Source of the DNA: JAWPMV01 sp039819665
GTDB taxonomy: Bacteria; Bacteroidota; Bacteroidia; J057
Length of the DNA stretch: 64,000 nt
Assembly: GCA_039819665.1 (NCBI GenBank)
Contig: JBCBRM010000007.1
Location: forward strand, 130,931-194,930
Direction of reading: 5' to 3'
Shown: positions 1 through 8,501 of the stretch, piece after piece
Layout: every line of letters starts with the position of its first letter
Position numbering within the stretch: the stretch's first letter is position 1
The notes under the pieces: model-generated
The model's input: the letters and a program-made list of their open reading frames with translations, nothing else
What the model was told of the DNA's origin: nothing
Databases searched by the model: none
Program-made: the position numbers and the translations under genes

Positions 1-585
1 GATGTAAGCAGAGAATCATATGATTATTCTCGTAATGGGATTTGGATTGGCTGGCAACGCCAGGATTGGGTAAATAATGCCTGGGTAGATAGCTACCGAC
101 AAGGCCTTGAAAATAATTCAGGGAATCGCCTGGATGTAAGGGAAAGCTGGGACACCAATTCATCAAGCTGGGTGAAGGAAGTTCGTACCCTGGCACGCTA
201 TGATGCCAATTTTAACCTGATCGAAGAAGCGGGAGAACAAATCTGGAACGGCTCAGACTGGGAAAACAGTGCTAGTAGCAAACGTTGTCAGCATTTCTGG
301 TCAGAAGAAACGGCTACTTCCATTCGCCCAAAGCTTCCTCAATTTAGCTGCAACATGAGCAATCCTTATCGAGCATACTCACCCATTTCCTGTAATGCAT
401 TGGAAGCTGGAAAGAACTATTCTGTAAGGCTTAGTGATATGCAGGGAAGAATGCTGGTAGATAAAAACGTCCCCGGAGGAAGCAACTTTTCCATTGACAA
501 GAAATTACCCGCTGGTATTTACACGCTCAACATTTATGAGAACCAGCAGATTCGCTATGCACGCAAGGTCCTCATTCGGGAATAA
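1..585 (+). CDS. T9SS cargo protein, C-terminal part (5' end outside window)
   Basis: The frame is open from base 1 to the stop at 585, so this is the last ~194 residues of a longer protein. The first ~110 residues hold Trp-rich repeat units of about 25-30 residues (NGIWIGWQRQDW, LDVRESWDTNSSSW, GEQIWNGSDWENS), a tandem-repeat style common in secreted Bacteroidota proteins. The last ~75 residues look like a type A T9SS sorting domain: YSVRLSDMQGRML, then LPAGIYTLNIYE and a basic end (ARKVLIRE). By family knowledge such tails send the protein through the T9SS, where they are cleaved or anchored. A GTG at 172 could be read as a start but the frame continues upstream. The function of the mature protein cannot be told from this fragment. 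A small secreted protein follows 24 bases downstream. Confidence 0.8.
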   Translation, partial: DVSRESYDYSRNGIWIGWQRQDWVNNAWVDSYRQGLENNSGNRLDVRESWDTNSSSWVKEVRTLARYDANFNLIEEAGEQIWNGSDWENSASSKRCQHFWSEETATSIRPKLPQFSCNMSNPYRAYSPISCNALEAGKNYSVRLSDMQGRMLVDKNVPGGSNFSIDKKLPAGIYTLNIYENQQIRYARKVLIRE

Positions 586-609
586 TTTCCACCTATTAAG
601 CAAAAATCA

Positions 610-1074
610 ATGAAAAAATTAATCAATATATTTAGTCTTTGTCTGATCTCGATTTGCCTAAGTGCAACTAACACTTTTGGTCAGGCCGTTTTCAATGATA
701 CCATTCTTTTTAAAATCAATGGAATAGAACAGGTCGGCAATGCATTCAAGTACTTCTTAGAATTCGAGACACAGGGAACAGGACCTGGAAATCCAGACGC
801 CTTCCGAGGCATAGGGGTTTTGAGTATGTGCTCTTGTTATTGCGACTCGATCTGGGATGCATGGCCAGCAAGCCCTCCCCCAGATGACTCTTTATTCACA
901 GGAGTAGGGGTTATAACCTACCCAAGTACAACAAGCTCTGGAGGCAACGGAGGTTTGTTCAAATCCAGTAGCAGCGGTGGAAGGCAAAGAGGTCGCCTTG
1001 GTGTCTTGCAGATGCCGGGAAGTTTTCTGAGACAGGATCCTTTCCCTTTGCAAATCACCTACAAAGAGATTTAA
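610..1074 (+). CDS. small secreted protein of unknown function
   Basis: 154 residues. The N-terminus is a clear signal peptide (MKKLINIFSLCLISIC, cleavage probably after NTFGQA). The mature part has a Cys cluster (CSCYCDSIWD, ~residues 73-82) and a Gly/Ser-rich stretch near residue 115-130, and shows no domain I recognise. It lacks a T9SS sorting tail, so it would stay periplasmic or be exported another way. It starts 24 bases after the T9SS cargo gene and ends just before a strong hairpin terminator, so the two are probably cotranscribed. The paired cysteines could form disulfides or bind metal; that is inference only. Confidence 0.6.
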   Translation: MKKLINIFSLCLISICLSATNTFGQAVFNDTILFKINGIEQVGNAFKYFLEFETQGTGPGNPDAFRGIGVLSMCSCYCDSIWDAWPASPPPDDSLFTGVGVITYPSTTSSGGNGGLFKSSSSGGRQRGRLGVLQMPGSFLRQDPFPLQITYKEI

Positions 1075-1086
1075 TACTTAAATAAA

Positions 1087-1119
1087 AAGCCCCAGAGAAA
1101 TTTTCTCCGGGGCTTTTTC
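1087..1119. terminator. bidirectional rho-independent terminator
   Basis: AGCCCC (1088-1093) pairs with GGGGCT (1109-1114), extended inside by GAGA/TCTC, with an A-run before and a T-run after. It lies between convergent genes (stops at 1074 and 1132) and can serve both strands. Confidence 0.85.
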
Positions 1120-1131
1120 TTTAGGACCTTC

Positions 1132-4100
1132 TTATTTTTTCCCATCAACTACCAATCTCCGCTGAGCCATACGATTTTCGCTTCGTATTTCCACCGTATA
1201 AATACCAGAGGGCCATTGATCGATCGGGATTTGAATTTTCGACTTCGTCCTTCCTAATTGATATTCATACAGAAGGCGTCCCATATTATCAAAAACCCTC
1301 AGCTCAACTTCTTCCTCAAAATCAAATAGACTCCTATCCCATTCTACTGTCAATTGATTCGTGGCTGGATTGGGGTACATGCTCCAGGCTTTTTGCAATT
1401 CTTCATCGATGGAAGTTGCCTGCCAGAGGTATTCTTCTGAGCTAGAACTACATTGCCCCTCTCCAAAGACGATGACTTTATAGGTTCCAGCTATTTGTGG
1501 TTGAATGGCATTTGCATGTTCCCCTTCCAAAAATTGCCCATCCCGATACCATTCGATTTTTTCGTAACTGCCTTGTATCCGCAAACTATCTCCCGCTTGC
1601 TCAATAAGAGGAACAGGAGGATTTGCAAGCACATTCACTTCTATGCTGGCTTTATTGCTACAACTTCCATCAGAATATTCGTAGCTGAGTATTTGGATTC
1701 CGGGACTAGTGAGGATGGGGTTGAAAGTGGAATTATTGATTCCAGATCCTGTGTAGCTTCCTCCAGCTGGACTTCCTTGCAAGCTGATTTCATTATCTGT
1801 ATAACACAAACTTTCCAATGGAGCCAATGAAACGCTGGGAGCGCCGGTAATAGTTAGAATCACCTCTGCACTATCTCTACATCCATTTTGCACGACTGTG
1901 TAGCGAATCGGATGATTCCCCGCTCCTGCCAATACCGGATTAATCATATCATTTTCGACTCCATTTCCACTGTAAAATCCTCCTGCGGGACTAGCCATAT
2001 CCAGTAAAATAGGATCCTGATTATCACAGATGATTTCATTATTCAGGGGAAAATCCACTTCAGGTGCAGCAACTACTTTCAGCGGCTCCTCTTTTTCTGC
2101 CACACAACCTTCATTGTTTTGATATTTATAAATGACGTTATAAACACCCGGCTGTACCTGAGCAGGGTCGAAAACTCCATTACTGATTCCATTTCCCAGA
2201 TATTCTCCTCCTACGGGTAGCCCCTGGCTCAATTGAAAGGGGGGAAGATTTTGGCAAACATCCCCGAAACTTGCCAGACTTACCTCAGGCAAACCAAAGA
2301 TGGAAATACCACTAATTTCCTGAGAGATTAAAGCGGGTTGAGTACTATGAAGTCTCAGTTTATAGGCTGAACCCACAGGTGCATCTTCCGGAATCATGAC
2401 CTGAAAACTTCCCAGAGTATCCAGAGAAGTGATATTGGCCAACATAAAGGGCTCGGAGAAATCCCCATCCGGAGCCGAAGCAAAGAGCTGATATTGATTT
2501 CCCGAATTGAGTTGAGCATTTTTGATTTGGTAATTGATCTGCAATTGCTCCCCTGGGCAAAAGCCTGTTCTTGCCAGTGAAAATAGAAGTTCTGGATTGC
2601 CTCCATTTCCTCCACCATTGTTCTCCACTTTCATTTTCACTATAACTTCAACTTGTTGTTCAGAAGGATCATTGGTATTGATAAATAGAGGAGCATAATA
2701 GTTACCTGGAGTAAAATTGGAAGCATTCACCTGAAGCTGCACATTGGACTGTCCCGATGCCGGAATAGAGCCACTCGTTGGAGGTAGAAGGTTGATCCAA
2801 AAGATATTTGCATTGGTTTGAAGGCTCCAATATAGCGTAGTATCCCCCTGATTGAAAATATTAAAGGAAAGGCTTTGACTGCCGCCTTGAGGCACAATAG
2901 AAAATAGCGTATCTACATTAATCTGAACATCGGGGGATTTATCATCATTTCCACTAGTCGAATCTGCTGTTACACTCAACTCAATGGTGAAGAGTGTCTG
3001 ACTTTCATCCGGATCATTGGAAGTGATCCAAGCCGCTCCATAATATACACCAGCTGTCAGGGAATTATCTTCATATTTCAATCCAAACTGCCCTGTAGAG
3101 TTTCCATCTATGCTCCCTGAATTTGCCTGAAGTTGATGCAGCCAACTGATACCAGCCTGGGTAGCCAATTGCCAGGTTAAAGGATCAGAGCCGCGATTTT
3201 CCAGGTCATAATACTTTGTCAATGATCCACCTTCAGAAATGGAAACCTGAATCGTATCAAAAGCAAAATAAATATCTGGCTGCGCCTGAGCATAGATTTC
3301 TACCGACAACTCTACCAATGGCTGATTGGGATCATTGGTACTTAGAGAAAGGGTATCATTATAGCTTCCATTACTGAGGTTGGAGGCATCATACTGGATG
3401 AGTATCCATGCAGAATCACCTCCAGCTATGCTTCCACTTGAAGGTTGCGCACTCAGCCAGGATTGCGTGCCTTGTATTGACCAATCTAATTCCCCTGTAC
3501 CAACGCTATATATAACAAGTGTATCACGACCACTGCTACCCAAGGCTAGCGTTTCCAGGAAGGCATGGTCTGAAAGTTCCATTTCTGCTTCTGGAGCAGT
3601 TATGGTTACACATTTTGAGAATTCTGAGGTACTTTGATCAGGACTGGTTGCTGTAGCTGTAACCACTTTCCCAAATGCATTACTTCCATTAAAGTTCAAA
3701 TTGAAACTTGCATCTCCATTTCCATCAGTAGTTACAGAAGCTATACCTAACAATTCTTCCCCTTCTCCATAGCCTCCGTCATTTGCAGAATAATCATCGC
3801 AGCTCACATTCAGGAAAAATTCGAGGTGATAGGTCTTATTCGCTTCACTGTGCAATTCTCCGACTATAATAAGTTCATTGCTCGTATCCGGAACGTAGGC
3901 TGAACTTATTTCCGGGAAATTCTGAGAATCATTTGCTCCACCATCCGCATCAAGGTTGTCAATGGGATCATGGAAATAAACTTCTGGAAGTTCAATTCCC
4001 AATCTTCCGTTGCTATAGATACTATTACCCAAAATACTTATAGCATTTCCGGTATTTCCGTACATCCAGATACCATGACCGCGATTGTAAGCAATAACAT

Positions 4101-6396
4101 TCCCCTGCCCGGCATTTGTTCCTCCGACTCTAATATTATGGGCACCTGATCCGAAGGTAATTCCCGCGCCATAACTTACCGTATCTCCATTTCCGAGATC
4201 AAGTGTCCCTGTTCGATCTGTACCTATAAAGTTTCCTTCTATGCTTACATTTGCAATATCTGCTACAGCCCAAATCCCGGCTTCGTCGCCGGAATTATTG
4301 GCAATTACATTTCCAATGATGTTGATGTGTTCACTATTGTCCCCCAGAGAAATGCCCGCACGTTGATTTCCCCGATCTTTAGTCCCACTGGCATCTGTAC
4401 CAATGAGGTTATTGATGATATCGGTATAAGTCGCTCCATTCACTGCGATTCCCGGAGCAGTATGGCCGGAAATCACATTTCCCTTATTGACCTCATTCCC
4501 TCCAATAGTCGTATAGCTAGCTCCATTTTCCACGCTCACCCCATTTGAATTCACATAGAAAACTGAATCGCCCTGAATGTCTGTTCCAATATAATTTCCT
4601 TCAACTTTGTTGTAAGTTGCAGAAGAGCCAGTAATTTGAACTCCTCCCAAAATCAAATTTCGGTCTTCGGGATCAGGCCCGCCGATTCGCACATAAGATG
4701 CATTTTCAATTTTTACCCCTTTACCATCTGTTGCACTCACCTCATCTGTTGTACCAGCAGCATAAGAGCCAAGAACGCAAGCTTCCACAAATCCCGAATC
4801 CGCAGAAAAATAGACTGCAGCCCCTGACATGTTTCTTAAAGCTACCCCTCGTATCCCGCTATGTTTTCCTCCGAAAGCAATCCCTCCATTCCCATTCAAA
4901 TTGATAGTAACTCCCGGAGTCAAATCCATCGCTTGGCCAACATCCGTGGAATTAGGAGAATAAGGTGCTAAATCAGTTGCATCCAATACTAAAGGATAGG
5001 TCAGACCAAAGAGTTGATCCTGGGCTTTTATATTGAGGGAATTAGTATTAAAGTCAACTTGTGCGACAAATGTCGAGTCGCCAGGGAGACGACTGTTAGA
5101 TTCTTGAAATACTGCATTCAAATTACATTTACCTGCAGGCGTTGCACATACTCCATCTCCAGGATGTGCGTCATATTGCTGGCCGGTTCCATTGATGGTC
5201 CATCCACTTACTTCAAGCTTACTGAATTGAATAGGGACTCTTACCAAATCTCTATTATATAGACCTTCTGTCTGATAATGACGGGTATAATATAGATAAG
5301 CGTCTCGCCCCGTTACTTCAAAATTCCTGCTTGTATCTGCGTGATCGATAAGGGAGGGATATCCGATTATATCTTCGATATTACTTTTATCTGGATTGAT
5401 ATTTACATTTCCCTCAAATATTCTTTTCCTCGCTGTCCAATGGATTAGATCATCTGAAAGGGCATAATAAAATCCCCACACATCACTTTTTTGTGCAGCA
5501 CCTACCAAAATAAATTTATTGAAATAGGTATTCCAGGAAATGGAGAGATTCATTTTTTCTATAAACCCCTGTCCAATATTAGCCAGAATATGATCAGCGG
5601 GATCTATACTAGGATTTTCATAGATATTTTTGAACTCAATAGTAAAGCCAGTTCCATCCCATCCTCTCCAACTTGAGGGATCAAATGGATCAGGCGTTCT
5701 AACAACGGAGGTGCCTTCTCCCTGTAAACCAATCGATTCGGTTTTTACTAAGCGGTAATAATATCCGTCTTTGGGGCTCTTGATGATATTACTTCCTTCA
5801 AAAATTCCATGAGGCCCTGCACCTGTAGTATCTTGCCTATAGGGTGAACCAAATAAATAATGATTGGGAGCAGCTGCCTGAGTAAAGGTTTTTCCCGAAT
5901 CTGTAGATACAGCATAAGTCATTGTATTGTACCAACAATTCAGATAAGCACTATTTGAATTATCATTGCATTGACCTTCGTATTCATAGCCATGGTGCTC
6001 ATTGTGAACAACAGCCATGACAGTTTCCCCATCTTCCGTATAGGTACTAACAATCCACTCGTAATTATTAAAGTTTTGAGGGAGGGAGTCAAAATTAGCC
6101 ATCATGGTAGGCGAACAATCCATGCTTAGATTGTCAAAATCAGGCCCTATCATGCGGTAATTGTGGTAATGGGAAATACTCAGATTGATATTACCCGCCG
6201 CATCTCTAAAAGCGCGTGCAGGAGCATCAGGAAGATTTTCCTGTTCGCATGCATCATTCGACCAATCGAATACGATTTCTTCTGATCCCAGTACTACATC
6301 TCCGGGATAGACCATTTGAGCCCAGCTAGACTCGGTTAGAAGGATTAAACATAAAATACTGGTGAGAGCAAGTTTCCATGAAGTGGTGCGAAACAT
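1132..6396 (-). CDS. giant modular secreted beta-helix protein with T9SS sorting domain
   Basis: 1754 residues from the ATG at 6396, which directly precedes a signal peptide (MFRTTSWKLALTSILCLILL..SSWAQ); a GTG at 6426 would add ten residues. Order of modules: a sialidase/GH43-like propeller region (~30-395; FNKFILVGAAQKSDVWGFYY); a CSLREA-like motif (DGVCATPAGKCNLNAVF, ~415); a parallel beta-helix of NGVSVENGASYTTIGGN-type rungs (~480-840); a Ca-binding-like Ig segment; three ~105-residue repeats ending in STNDPNQP/TSNDPDES/NTNDPSEQ; three Ig-like repeats sharing PxGGxYxGxGI; and a type A T9SS tail (YPNPATNQLTVEW, GIYTVEIRSE). A surface role (adhesion or glycan binding) fits the architecture but no enzyme activity can be assigned. 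It is convergent with the preceding gene and shares its terminator. Confidence 0.82.
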   Translation of the reverse strand: MFRTTSWKLALTSILCLILLTESSWAQMVYPGDVVLGSEEIVFDWSNDACEQENLPDAPARAFRDAAGNINLSISHYHNYRMIGPDFDNLSMDCSPTMMANFDSLPQNFNNYEWIVSTYTEDGETVMAVVHNEHHGYEYEGQCNDNSNSAYLNCWYNTMTYAVSTDSGKTFTQAAAPNHYLFGSPYRQDTTGAGPHGIFEGSNIIKSPKDGYYYRLVKTESIGLQGEGTSVVRTPDPFDPSSWRGWDGTGFTIEFKNIYENPSIDPADHILANIGQGFIEKMNLSISWNTYFNKFILVGAAQKSDVWGFYYALSDDLIHWTARKRIFEGNVNINPDKSNIEDIIGYPSLIDHADTSRNFEVTGRDAYLYYTRHYQTEGLYNRDLVRVPIQFSKLEVSGWTINGTGQQYDAHPGDGVCATPAGKCNLNAVFQESNSRLPGDSTFVAQVDFNTNSLNIKAQDQLFGLTYPLVLDATDLAPYSPNSTDVGQAMDLTPGVTINLNGNGGIAFGGKHSGIRGVALRNMSGAAVYFSADSGFVEACVLGSYAAGTTDEVSATDGKGVKIENASYVRIGGPDPEDRNLILGGVQITGSSATYNKVEGNYIGTDIQGDSVFYVNSNGVSVENGASYTTIGGNEVNKGNVISGHTAPGIAVNGATYTDIINNLIGTDASGTKDRGNQRAGISLGDNSEHINIIGNVIANNSGDEAGIWAVADIANVSIEGNFIGTDRTGTLDLGNGDTVSYGAGITFGSGAHNIRVGGTNAGQGNVIAYNRGHGIWMYGNTGNAISILGNSIYSNGRLGIELPEVYFHDPIDNLDADGGANDSQNFPEISSAYVPDTSNELIIVGELHSEANKTYHLEFFLNVSCDDYSANDGGYGEGEELLGIASVTTDGNGDASFNLNFNGSNAFGKVVTATATSPDQSTSEFSKCVTITAPEAEMELSDHAFLETLALGSSGRDTLVIYSVGTGELDWSIQGTQSWLSAQPSSGSIAGGDSAWILIQYDASNLSNGSYNDTLSLSTNDPNQPLVELSVEIYAQAQPDIYFAFDTIQVSISEGGSLTKYYDLENRGSDPLTWQLATQAGISWLHQLQANSGSIDGNSTGQFGLKYEDNSLTAGVYYGAAWITSNDPDESQTLFTIELSVTADSTSGNDDKSPDVQINVDTLFSIVPQGGSQSLSFNIFNQGDTTLYWSLQTNANIFWINLLPPTSGSIPASGQSNVQLQVNASNFTPGNYYAPLFINTNDPSEQQVEVIVKMKVENNGGGNGGNPELLFSLARTGFCPGEQLQINYQIKNAQLNSGNQYQLFASAPDGDFSEPFMLANITSLDTLGSFQVMIPEDAPVGSAYKLRLHSTQPALISQEISGISIFGLPEVSLASFGDVCQNLPPFQLSQGLPVGGEYLGNGISNGVFDPAQVQPGVYNVIYKYQNNEGCVAEKEEPLKVVAAPEVDFPLNNEIICDNQDPILLDMASPAGGFYSGNGVENDMINPVLAGAGNHPIRYTVVQNGCRDSAEVILTITGAPSVSLAPLESLCYTDNEISLQGSPAGGSYTGSGINNSTFNPILTSPGIQILSYEYSDGSCSNKASIEVNVLANPPVPLIEQAGDSLRIQGSYEKIEWYRDGQFLEGEHANAIQPQIAGTYKVIVFGEGQCSSSSEEYLWQATSIDEELQKAWSMYPNPATNQLTVEWDRSLFDFEEEVELRVFDNMGRLLYEYQLGRTKSKIQIPIDQWPSGIYTVEIRSENRMAQRRLVVDGKK

Positions 6397-6667
6397 TATT
6401 TGATATTGTTCGGGATTGAACCTCACTTTCGGCTATTGGCTTAAGCATAATATTCAAATAATACACGAAATGGAAAATCCGAATTTTAGTTTTTACTAAC
6501 CCTTTTCAGCTAAGGATATAAAAAATTTGCTATCCATTCAGGAAGGCAGTTTTTACATTATGAAATAAAAATGATCAAAAAATGCTAAAAAAAATAGCTA
6601 AAATACAAGCTCTTAGTATCCATTTTTAGTAGATTAGTAACATCCTTTACCATAAATAATCAAACAT
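6397..6667. other. divergent intergenic region
   Basis: 271 AT-rich bases between two divergent genes. On the minus strand TATTATTTG (about 6457-6449) resembles the TAnnTTTG box but with one extra spacer base. I see no convincing box for the plus-strand gene and no repeat or RNA. Confidence 0.4.
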
Positions 6668-7336
6668 ATGGCTTACTTCGATCAGGACTTCATCAAATTT
6701 TTTAGCGAACTCGAGCAGAACAATCACAAGGATTGGTTTCAAAGGAACAAAAAACTCTACGAGAAAAAAGTAAAGCTCCCCTTCCGTGTATTTGTTGCGG
6801 CTCTCATCGACACCCTTGAAAATAAATGGGGCAGTATTCCCTATGATGCCAAGGATTTCATTTTGCGAATCAATCGAGATATCCGTTTCAGCAAAGATAA
6901 AACACCTTACAAAACACATGTAGAAGCCATGATCTCAGCTTATGGGAAAAAGGAATATACCCGTCCCGGTATCTTTCTTCAGGTCAATCACAAAGGCCTC
7001 AAATTGTACACGGGCAGCTATATGTTGGAGAAGGAGAATCTGTACCGAGTCCGTACCGAGATAGTGAATAATATGAAGGAATTTGAAAAACTCACGACTG
7101 ACGCAACATTCCTTTCTGTTTTTGGCGATATTCTGGGAGATAAGCATAAGCGTATTGACAAAGAGTTTCGTGAAGCGGCGGAGAAACAGCCATTGATTTT
7201 CCACAAGGGGTTTTACTATGGATTTGAACTGGATGAGAAGGCCTTGTTGAAGGATGACCTGATTGAAGTAATGATGGAAAAATTTGCAGCTGCAGATGGG
7301 ATGAATGCTTTTCTGGATAGAGTGCTGGGGGGATAA
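6668..7336 (+). CDS. DUF2461 family protein (first of tandem pair)
   Basis: 222 residues, ATG at 6668. It shows the DUF2461 (TIGR02453) signature: FIKFFSELEQNNHKDWFQRN at the N-terminus, FILRINRDIRFSKDKTPYKT around residue 65-84, and GIFLQVNHKGLKLYTGSYM later. Length matches the family (220-230). No catalytic function is established for this family. It has no signal peptide or membrane segment, so it is cytoplasmic. A second, divergent copy follows after a 57-base gap in the same direction, which suggests an old tandem duplication and probable cotranscription. Confidence 0.85.
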   Translation: MAYFDQDFIKFFSELEQNNHKDWFQRNKKLYEKKVKLPFRVFVAALIDTLENKWGSIPYDAKDFILRINRDIRFSKDKTPYKTHVEAMISAYGKKEYTRPGIFLQVNHKGLKLYTGSYMLEKENLYRVRTEIVNNMKEFEKLTTDATFLSVFGDILGDKHKRIDKEFREAAEKQPLIFHKGFYYGFELDEKALLKDDLIEVMMEKFAAADGMNAFLDRVLGG

Positions 7337-7393
7337 AGTTTTTGTTTTAACTTGCAGACTTTATTCTGCTAGACGAACACATTGTAATTATAT

Positions 7394-8077
7394 ATGTCCC
7401 AAATCACTGCCAAGACCTTTGATTTTCTCAACGACCTGGCTGAAAACAACAATCGCGAATGGTTCACCAAGCATAAGGATCGCTACGAAGCAAGTCATAA
7501 GGAAATGATTGACTTTGCCGAAGACTTGTACGACCTTATGATCGATGAGGATAATCTGGTTCCCATGACCGGGAAAAAGGTGCTTTTCAGAATTTATCGG
7601 GATGTCAGATTTGCCAAGGACAAATCACCCTATAAGTCGCATTGGAGTGGTCGGTTTAAACGAGCAACGGAATTGCTCAGAGGCGGTTATTATTTCCATG
7701 TAAAACCCAGTGAAAGCTATGCAGCAGGAGGGTTCTGGAGACCGAATCCGGAGGATCTGCGACGCATAAGAGAAGATATTGCAGCAGATGATAAGCCTTA
7801 TCGAAGAATATTTGCTAAATCCCAATTTCAGGACATGTTTGGCAGAATGATTGGCGAAAAGGTAAAAACTGCTCCCAAAGGATATTCGAAGGATCACCCA
7901 GCCATTGATCTCCTCAGACATAAGCAATTCCTCTTACACAGAGATTTCAGTGATTCCGAAGTATTAGCTCCTGATTTTGCAGAAAAGATTCGAGACACCT
8001 TCCTCGCCATGCACCCTTTCTTTGATCATATGAGTGATGTCTTGACAACTGATGGGAATGGGAATCCTATCGTTTAA
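7394..8077 (+). CDS. DUF2461 family protein (second of tandem pair)
   Basis: 227 residues, ATG at 7394. DUF2461 hallmarks are LNDLAENNNREWFTKHKDRY at the N-terminus, LFRIYRDVRFAKDKSPYKSH (~residues 56-75) and RGGYYFHVKPSESYAAGGFW. This second form keeps the GGFWRPNPEDLRRIR segment seen in many members, while the upstream paralogue has GSYMLEKENLYRVR there. The pair shares the D[IV]RF[SA]KDK[TS]PYK core but differs widely elsewhere, so the duplication is old or the two were acquired separately. The protein is cytoplasmic and its function is unknown. Confidence 0.85.
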   Translation: MSQITAKTFDFLNDLAENNNREWFTKHKDRYEASHKEMIDFAEDLYDLMIDEDNLVPMTGKKVLFRIYRDVRFAKDKSPYKSHWSGRFKRATELLRGGYYFHVKPSESYAAGGFWRPNPEDLRRIREDIAADDKPYRRIFAKSQFQDMFGRMIGEKVKTAPKGYSKDHPAIDLLRHKQFLLHRDFSDSEVLAPDFAEKIRDTFLAMHPFFDHMSDVLTTDGNGNPIV

Positions 8078-8501
8078 ATCATCCCCTTACCTTTAGATTT
8101 CAAAATCAGTCAATGTAGATAGATAGAAAAGAATCCTCCATTCTATTGTGTAAGCAATTGCAGGTAAAAATATCAGACAAGAAAGATATTGTTCCATTAT
8201 GGATGGGAATTGATGCTGAGAAAGCCAAGCTTGGAAAAGGTGTTTAAAATCAGGATTAATAGCATGTATGCATGCAGTTTAATCCTTTTTAAACAGGTCT
8301 TAAGCTGTATGATCTCCTCCATAAACTATAGCAATCTTTTCATTGTCAAAGGCAAGAAAATTTTTCTTTCAAGTAGAAAAAAAGCCTGAGGTTTTTACTA
8401 ACAGAAACACGAATACTGATTCTGTTCTAAGTATCAAATGGTAATCATACAGGACCTTCTTGAAATAAATTCCTAAATGAACAACCATTCAGAGTCATAG
8501 A
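8078..8501. other. 424-base non-coding gap
   Basis: No convincing gene. A 66-codon open frame at 8189-8389 has no recognisable features and spans the large hairpin at 8241-8295. The rest is AT-rich leader for the following secreted-protein gene. I see no clear promoter box. Confidence 0.5.
8241..8295. repeat. long nested inverted repeat (hairpin)
   Basis: Outer arms TGTTTAAAA (8241) and TTTTTAAACA (to 8295), middle arms GGATTAA (8253-8259) and TTTAATCC (8278-8285), inner arms GCATG (8262-8266) and CATGC (8271-8275) around a four-base loop TATG. Only small bulges interrupt a ~22-pair stem. No T-run follows on either strand, so it is not a standard terminator. Confidence 0.65.

Noticed and set aside
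8189..8389. 66-codon open frame in the gap after the DUF2461 pair
   Set aside because: It spans the large hairpin, has no conserved-looking features and sits in AT-rich leader sequence.
6489..8404. GTTTTTACTAAC occurring at 6489 and 8393
   Set aside because: Many 12-base matches are expected by chance in a window of this size, and the two sites have no shared context.
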